Part shown: positions 59,929-64,000 of the stretch, in pieces
Layout: each line of letters opens with the position of its first letter
Numbering within the stretch: position 1 is the first letter of the stretch
Assembly: GCA_964640665.1 (NCBI GenBank)
Contig: CAZXHT010000021.1
Location: 1 to 64,000 of the forward strand
Length of the DNA: 64,000 bases
Direction of reading: 5' to 3'
From: DATKYQ01 sp964640665
GTDB lineage: Bacteria; Myxococcota; B64-G9
Notes under the pieces: generated by a model
Told to the model about the DNA's origin: nothing
Database searches by the model: none
Seen by the model: only the letters and a program-made list of their open reading frames with translations
Translations under genes and position numbers: made by a program

Positions 59929-60450
59929 ATGGACGCCATCGACATCATTATCAATATACTTATCGTAGCCGTCGCGCTCACCGGCGCCGTCACCGACGTC
60001 GCCAAGCGCAAGATCTACGACTGGCTCACCTACCCGGCGATCGCCGCCGGCTTGATCTTGCAAACAATCGGTTACGGCTGGGGCGGCATTTTCGGGTTCG
60101 GGTTGATCTCGTCGCTGGCCGGGGCCGCGTTTTGCATGTTGGTATTCGGAGCTTTTTGTCTGTGGGGGCGGGGCTTCGGCTTCGGAGACGTCAAGCTGAT
60201 GGCCGCCCTGGGCGCATTGGCGGGGTTCGTGCATGGACTGAGGGTGGCCATGTTGACGACTTTAATCGGGGCTGTCATGGCTCTTTTCAGGATTGTCTTT
60301 GGCAAGGACGCGCTGATCGATCCGCAACGCGCTTCCCGGAAAAACGGGCGGCGCTCTCGTCTCTCGCTGACGATTCCTTATGGGATTGCAATAGCCCTGG
60401 GCGCAATCTGGGCTACCTGCATGCGTTTTGGCTTCCTGGAACTTTTCTGA
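59929..60450 (+). CDS. cpaA: Tad-type prepilin peptidase
   Basis: This 173-residue product is a short A24 aspartic peptidase without the methylation domain. It has about six helices. The catalytic Asp pair is in AVTDVAKRKIYDWLTYP (about 22) and the GxGD motif GFGFGDVKLMAALG (about 88). It cleaves pilin leaders after Gly. It may also process the T2SS pseudopilins, because the gsp operon has no gspO. Confidence 0.92.
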   Translation: MDAIDIIINILIVAVALTGAVTDVAKRKIYDWLTYPAIAAGLILQTIGYGWGGIFGFGLISSLAGAAFCMLVFGAFCLWGRGFGFGDVKLMAALGALAGFVHGLRVAMLTTLIGAVMALFRIVFGKDALIDPQRASRKNGRRSRLSLTIPYGIAIALGAIWATCMRFGFLELF

Positions 60451-60501
60451 CAGGTTTTTCTTTGGCGACCTCTTCCCTCAAAGGGTGCGAGACTGTCTTT
60501 C

Positions 60502-61404
60502 ATGATCAAGGAGTCCTCATCGAATCCTGACTTGCAGCACGCGCTGCAGGATCTTAGCCGGCGCTTTGGCCCGGAGGGCGGTTGTGCGCCCCGGCCCGGC
60601 GAGGTGGCCGCGCGGCCCGATGCCACTGCATGGGCTTGTCTGGCTTTGGGTAAAAATAATAATGCGAGCGCGCTGGTGCGGGGGGCTCGGGACTTTTTGA
60701 CCACACGGCAAAGCGAAGACGGGCGCGTCTGCCTCCTGATAGAAACTCCTGACGTGTATTGGCCAACGAGCTTGGCCATCCTGGCATGGGCGGGCTCGGC
60801 GGCTCACTGGCAGGCCCGGAAGCGAGCGGCCCGGTTTTTACTGTTGAACACGGGCCGGCATTATCCTCGGCGGCCGGAGGCTCCCACGGCCCACGATACC
60901 GCTCTGCGCGGATGGCCTTGGGTGGCCGGGACTCATTCATGGGTCGAGCCGACAGCCTTGGCCATGATAGCCCTGGATCAGTGTGGCCTCTCCCTGCATG
61001 AACGGGTGGCCGAGGCAACCCGGATGTTGATCGACCGCCAAATCCCGGACGGCGGATGGAATTACGGCAACACCGTGATTTACGGCACTGTCCTCGATCC
61101 CTTGCCCCAGACCACGGCAGTGGCCCTGGCTGCCTTGGCCGGGAGGGTGGAGCGCTCTACGGTAGCTCAGAGCCTCTCTTATTTATTAAAGCAGGCCCCT
61201 GCCTTGCACACGCCGCTTTCACTGGGTTGGGCAATATTGGGGCTCGATGCTTGGGGCGAGCGGCCGGCGCGGGCGGTAACTTGGTTGCTCGAGTGCCTGG
61301 GCCGGCAAGATCGAACCGGCGGCTACGACACCGAGAGTTTGAGCCTGTTATGTTTGGCAGCCTCGGGGTCGGCCGCCTGGTTGTATGGGAAAAGTGGACC
61401 ATGA
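60502..61404 (+). CDS. Squalene/oxidosqualene-cyclase-like alpha toroid protein
   Basis: This 300-residue product has prenyltransferase/squalene-oxidase repeats with QW-like motifs (DGGWNYGN, GGYDTE) and GWPWVAGTHSWVEPTALAMIAL. It is about half the length of a full squalene-hopene cyclase and shows no DxDD acid motif, so a cyclase reaction is doubtful. It overlaps the DUF362 gene by ATGA, so the two work together. It has no signal peptide. It may bind an isoprenoid lipid carrier. Confidence 0.75.
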   Translation: MIKESSSNPDLQHALQDLSRRFGPEGGCAPRPGEVAARPDATAWACLALGKNNNASALVRGARDFLTTRQSEDGRVCLLIETPDVYWPTSLAILAWAGSAAHWQARKRAARFLLLNTGRHYPRRPEAPTAHDTALRGWPWVAGTHSWVEPTALAMIALDQCGLSLHERVAEATRMLIDRQIPDGGWNYGNTVIYGTVLDPLPQTTAVALAALAGRVERSTVAQSLSYLLKQAPALHTPLSLGWAILGLDAWGERPARAVTWLLECLGRQDRTGGYDTESLSLLCLAASGSAAWLYGKSGP

Positions 61405-62429
61405 AAATGACCGAAAATGGAGGAAAAGCGAAATCGAGTCGGGGCCTGGACCGCCGCCATTTTCTGAAAGCCAGCCTAACCGGCGCCGTGCTTGGCATGG
61501 GTGCCGGCCTGGGCTGGCAGCTATTGCCCGGCAGAGACAAGCCGGTCACTTTCATCGCCCGGGCTTCTGATTATCGGGTGGACTTTGGCCGGCTACTGCG
61601 TTTGGGTTTGCAAGAACTTGGATTGGGGCCGGCGCAGATTCGACATAAGCGGGTGCTACTCAAGCCCAATCTGGTAGAACCACATGAGCGTGCCGAGTGT
61701 ATCAATACCCATCCACAACTCGTGCGCGGTGCGGCCGAGGCCTTCTTGCGCCTGGGTGCCCAGCAGGTCTTGGTGGCTGAAGGGCCCGGACACCGGCGCG
61801 ACACCTTGGTGGTACTGGAAGAATCTGGCCTGGCCGAGGTTCTGGCCGAGGACCGGATTCCGTTTATCGATCTCAACACCCAGGCGGGCTGGACCCTGCC
61901 AAATCGCGGCGGCTGGACCGATCTGCCGGTTTTTCACTTACCTGCCCTGCTGAAACAGGTCGACTTGATTGTGTCCTTGGCAAAAATGAAGACCCATCAT
62001 TGGGCGGGTGTGACTCTTTCTATGAAGAATCTTTTCGGAGTCTTGCCGGGCATGATATACGGTTGGCCCAAGAATGTCCTGCACCAGGCAGGGCTGCAGG
62101 CTTCCATTCTGGATATCACCGCCAGCTTGCGCCCGCAACTTGCCATTGTCGACGGCGTCATCGGCATGGAAGGCGACGGTCCCATCATGGGTAGCCCCAA
62201 GGAGGCAGGAGTGGTAATCATGGGCCGCTCGTTGCCTGCGGTCGATTCGGTCTGTGCCCGGATCATGGGCATCGATCCGTATAAGATCCCCTATTTGGAT
62301 ACCGCCGCTCGCGTTTTAGACCCGAGGGTGAAAAATGGCGTTAGGCAAATCGGAGAGCGCATCGCCGATGTACAGACCCGCTTTAATCTCTTGCCCCGTA
62401 TTCACGCTCAACGAGGCATTCGGCTGTAA
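61401..62429 (+). CDS. Tat-exported DUF362-family protein
   Basis: This 342-residue product starts at ATG 61401, overlapping the previous stop (ATGA). The twin-arginine signal is GLDRRHFLKASLTGAVLG (about 16-33). The DUF362 core follows: VLLKPNLVEP, GPGHRRDT and KMKTHHWAGVTLSMKNLFG. No 4Fe-4S Cys motifs are present, unlike many DUF362 proteins. It should fold in the cytoplasm, possibly with a cofactor, before export. Its role near Tad pilus genes is unknown. Confidence 0.85.
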   Translation: MKMTENGGKAKSSRGLDRRHFLKASLTGAVLGMGAGLGWQLLPGRDKPVTFIARASDYRVDFGRLLRLGLQELGLGPAQIRHKRVLLKPNLVEPHERAECINTHPQLVRGAAEAFLRLGAQQVLVAEGPGHRRDTLVVLEESGLAEVLAEDRIPFIDLNTQAGWTLPNRGGWTDLPVFHLPALLKQVDLIVSLAKMKTHHWAGVTLSMKNLFGVLPGMIYGWPKNVLHQAGLQASILDITASLRPQLAIVDGVIGMEGDGPIMGSPKEAGVVIMGRSLPAVDSVCARIMGIDPYKIPYLDTAARVLDPRVKNGVRQIGERIADVQTRFNLLPRIHAQRGIRL

Positions 62430-62565
62430 CAGACGGCGTCTTCGCTCCGGATCATGACGGTCAGGCACAATCGCATTTTCCAAAACCCATTTTGGCTTGA
62501 CATCGGCCTTGCTATGCGAGATTCTTCCATGAATATCCCGTATATAGAAGGGAGGTCTGGTTCCG

Positions 62566-64000
62566 ATGAAAGATAGATTGTCTGGCTCCATTGCCTGCGT
62601 TCTTTTCGTGTCCGCTGTCTGTGCCGTGCTTCTCCCACCCGCGAGCGCTAAAGCCGAATCACGCATGGTCCGCATGGTGGTCGGCGAGCAGAAGAGCATG
62701 AAATACAAAGGGATAGACAAAGTGATCGTCGGCAATCCGAGAGTGGCCGACGTCAAGAACATCGGCCGCGACACCTTCATCTTGTTTGCTACGGGCGCCG
62801 GCCGCACCAACATGACCATTCGGCGGCACGCAAAATCCTCGATCAACTTCACCATCCTCGTCAGCAAAGAGGATGTCCAGTCGCTGATGTCAGAGGTGAG
62901 GAAGCTGCTCGGTGACCGCGAGGGCATCTCCATCAGGCCCGTCGGTGACCGGGTGATCTTGGACGGGCGCGCCTTTACCAGCGAGGATTTCAGGCGGGTC
63001 AACGATATCGTCAAGCTGTATCCCCAGGTCAAGAGCTTCGTCAAGGTGAACCCCAACGCCAAGAAACTGGTGGCCAACCAACTCAACCTCGAGTTGCAGA
63101 AGGCCGGCCTCAAGAACGTGGAGGCCAACGTCGTGGGAACGAAGATCTTCCTGGAGGGCTCGGTCGAGTCGAAGGCGGATCTTCAAAAGGCCGAGATGAT
63201 TACCAAGGCCATAGGAGAAGAGGTGGAGAATCTCCTGACCGTGGGCATCAAGCGCATGGTGCTGGTGGAGATCGATTTCGTCGAGATCAAGAAGAGCGGC
63301 ACCGACCACATCGGCATCAAGTGGCCGCTGGACATCGACGGCAAGGCGAACGTATCCGTAAACACGACTCGTTTTCTGGAAGGGCCCGGCGCCAACAGCA
63401 CGATCTTGACGGCCGATGGTCTCGGATATACTGACTTCGGGTTCGGGTTCATGTTCCAGGACGGATATGCCCGCGTCCTGGCCCAGCCGAAACTCGTCTG
63501 TGCCAGCGGGGAGAAAGCAGAGTTCTGGTCGGGCGGCGAGGTGCCCATTGTCGTCATCACCTCCATGGTCGTCAGCATCGATTACAAGAAGTTCGGCGTG
63601 ATCCTGAGGATCACCCCGGTTGCCGACCGCCACGGCAACATCCAGATGGACGTTTTCGCCGAGGTCAGCGACATCGACCGCTCGATCGGTTTCTCTGGTC
63701 AGGGTATAGACGTGCCGGGCTTCGTGCGCGACAACTGCAAGACGAACGTAACCGTCAGGCACGGCCAGACAATCGTGCTCGGCAACCTGTTCCACATCGC
63801 CGAGGAGAAGAACGTCGCCAAGGTTCCCCTGCTGGGGCACATTCCCATTATCGGCGAGTTGTTCAAGTCGAGAATCTTCAAGGAAAAGAAGGCCGAGTTG
63901 TGCGTCTTCGTCACGCCGCGGATCGTCAACCCGGACACTCCCAAGATCCTGAAGATGATCGCCGATATCAAGAGTCGTTACAAGCGGGCCAAGAGTGAAG
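62566..64000 (+). CDS. cpaC: Tad pilus secretin (partial, C-terminus beyond window)
   Basis: At least 478 residues from ATG 62566, with GGGAGG 10 bp upstream; the gene is open to the right edge. A signal peptide (about 1-29) precedes the pilus-assembly N-domain (about 33-105), a BON-like region (about 105-190) and the secretin domain (about 225-465). The terminal signatures VPLLGHIPIIGELFKS and ELCVFVTPRIV are present. It is the outer-membrane channel for the Flp pilus. cpaB, cpaE/F and tadB/C should lie outside the window, if present. Confidence 0.93.
   Translation, partial: MKDRLSGSIACVLFVSAVCAVLLPPASAKAESRMVRMVVGEQKSMKYKGIDKVIVGNPRVADVKNIGRDTFILFATGAGRTNMTIRRHAKSSINFTILVSKEDVQSLMSEVRKLLGDREGISIRPVGDRVILDGRAFTSEDFRRVNDIVKLYPQVKSFVKVNPNAKKLVANQLNLELQKAGLKNVEANVVGTKIFLEGSVESKADLQKAEMITKAIGEEVENLLTVGIKRMVLVEIDFVEIKKSGTDHIGIKWPLDIDGKANVSVNTTRFLEGPGANSTILTADGLGYTDFGFGFMFQDGYARVLAQPKLVCASGEKAEFWSGGEVPIVVITSMVVSIDYKKFGVILRITPVADRHGNIQMDVFAEVSDIDRSIGFSGQGIDVPGFVRDNCKTNVTVRHGQTIVLGNLFHIAEEKNVAKVPLLGHIPIIGELFKSRIFKEKKAELCVFVTPRIVNPDTPKILKMIADIKSRYKRAKSE

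Noticed and set aside
62490..62520. Sigma-54-like promoter before cpaC
   Set aside because: GG-N10-GC is present, but the -12 box (TCGGCC) does not match TTGCW; nothing else supports it.
62890..63840. 316-codon minus-strand frame
   Set aside because: It is antisense to cpaC; its composition mirrors the secretin codons.

Overview
The window is about 64 kb of dense, GC-rich bacterial chromosome from a diderm. It carries lipid A and LPS-export genes, lipoproteins, a type II secretion secretin and a Tad secretin. A Myxococcota or other delta-lineage organism fits best. The subtilase ends in a Cys-containing, MYXO-CTERM-like tail with a hydrophobic stretch and an Arg cluster. There is a GYF-like/AgmX-PglI C-terminal protein. 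The type II operon carries gspN. Many secreted proteins are rich in Cys or EGF repeats. Putative promoters repeatedly read TTGACA, 17-18 bp, TAGNNT. No rRNA, tRNA, CRISPR array or intact transposon was seen.

Layout. 1-5.3 kb (- strand): tandem paralogous Cys-rich lipoproteins (one partial, two full, one 92-residue short form) plus a C-terminal relic and a palindromic REP-like cluster. 5.3-11.2 kb: an Ig-like/Cys-rich lipoprotein, an M23 peptidase coupled to a PKD-bearing metallophosphatase, and a decayed ATPase fragment. 11.2-26.9 kb (- strand): a serpin, then a complete gspC-D-E-F-lspA-G-H-I-J-K-L-M-N operon behind a good sigma-54-type promoter. 27.1-36.2 kb: a stand-alone MshEN protein, a lipid A operon (Gfo/Idh oxidoreductase, lpxB, GT2, ArnT-like GT, small membrane protein), a Nfu-like protein, PilZ and AgmX/PglI-type proteins. 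36.2-40.1 kb: an AT-rich islet with an orphan gene, a subtilase, and an antitoxin beside a deleted PIN toxin. 40.1-45.5 kb: a ten-EGF-repeat lipoprotein, a beta-barrel protein and a TPR protein. 45.7-52.5 kb: a signalling cluster with a CHASE2 adenylate cyclase, a TPR/double cNMP-binding protein, a GAF-GAF-HD-GYP, a Crp-type regulator and an MBL-fold enzyme resembling class II cyclic nucleotide phosphodiesterases. 52.5-58.0 kb: folC, a double-AMIN protein and lptD. 58-64 kb: a TetR regulator and a divergent beta-barrel, then a Tad locus (Flp pilin, cpaA, cpaC partial) interrupted by a squalene-cyclase-like protein and a Tat-exported DUF362 protein.

The common theme is the cell envelope: lipoprotein maturation (lspA), protein export (T2SS), lipid A synthesis and export (lpxB, lptD), surface pili (Tad), and cyclic-nucleotide control (cAMP plus c-di-GMP readers). 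The most system-like unit not covered by a standard name is the 45.7-52.5 kb cyclic-nucleotide cluster. It holds a maker, three possible readers or effectors and a likely destroyer of the signal in one directional run.
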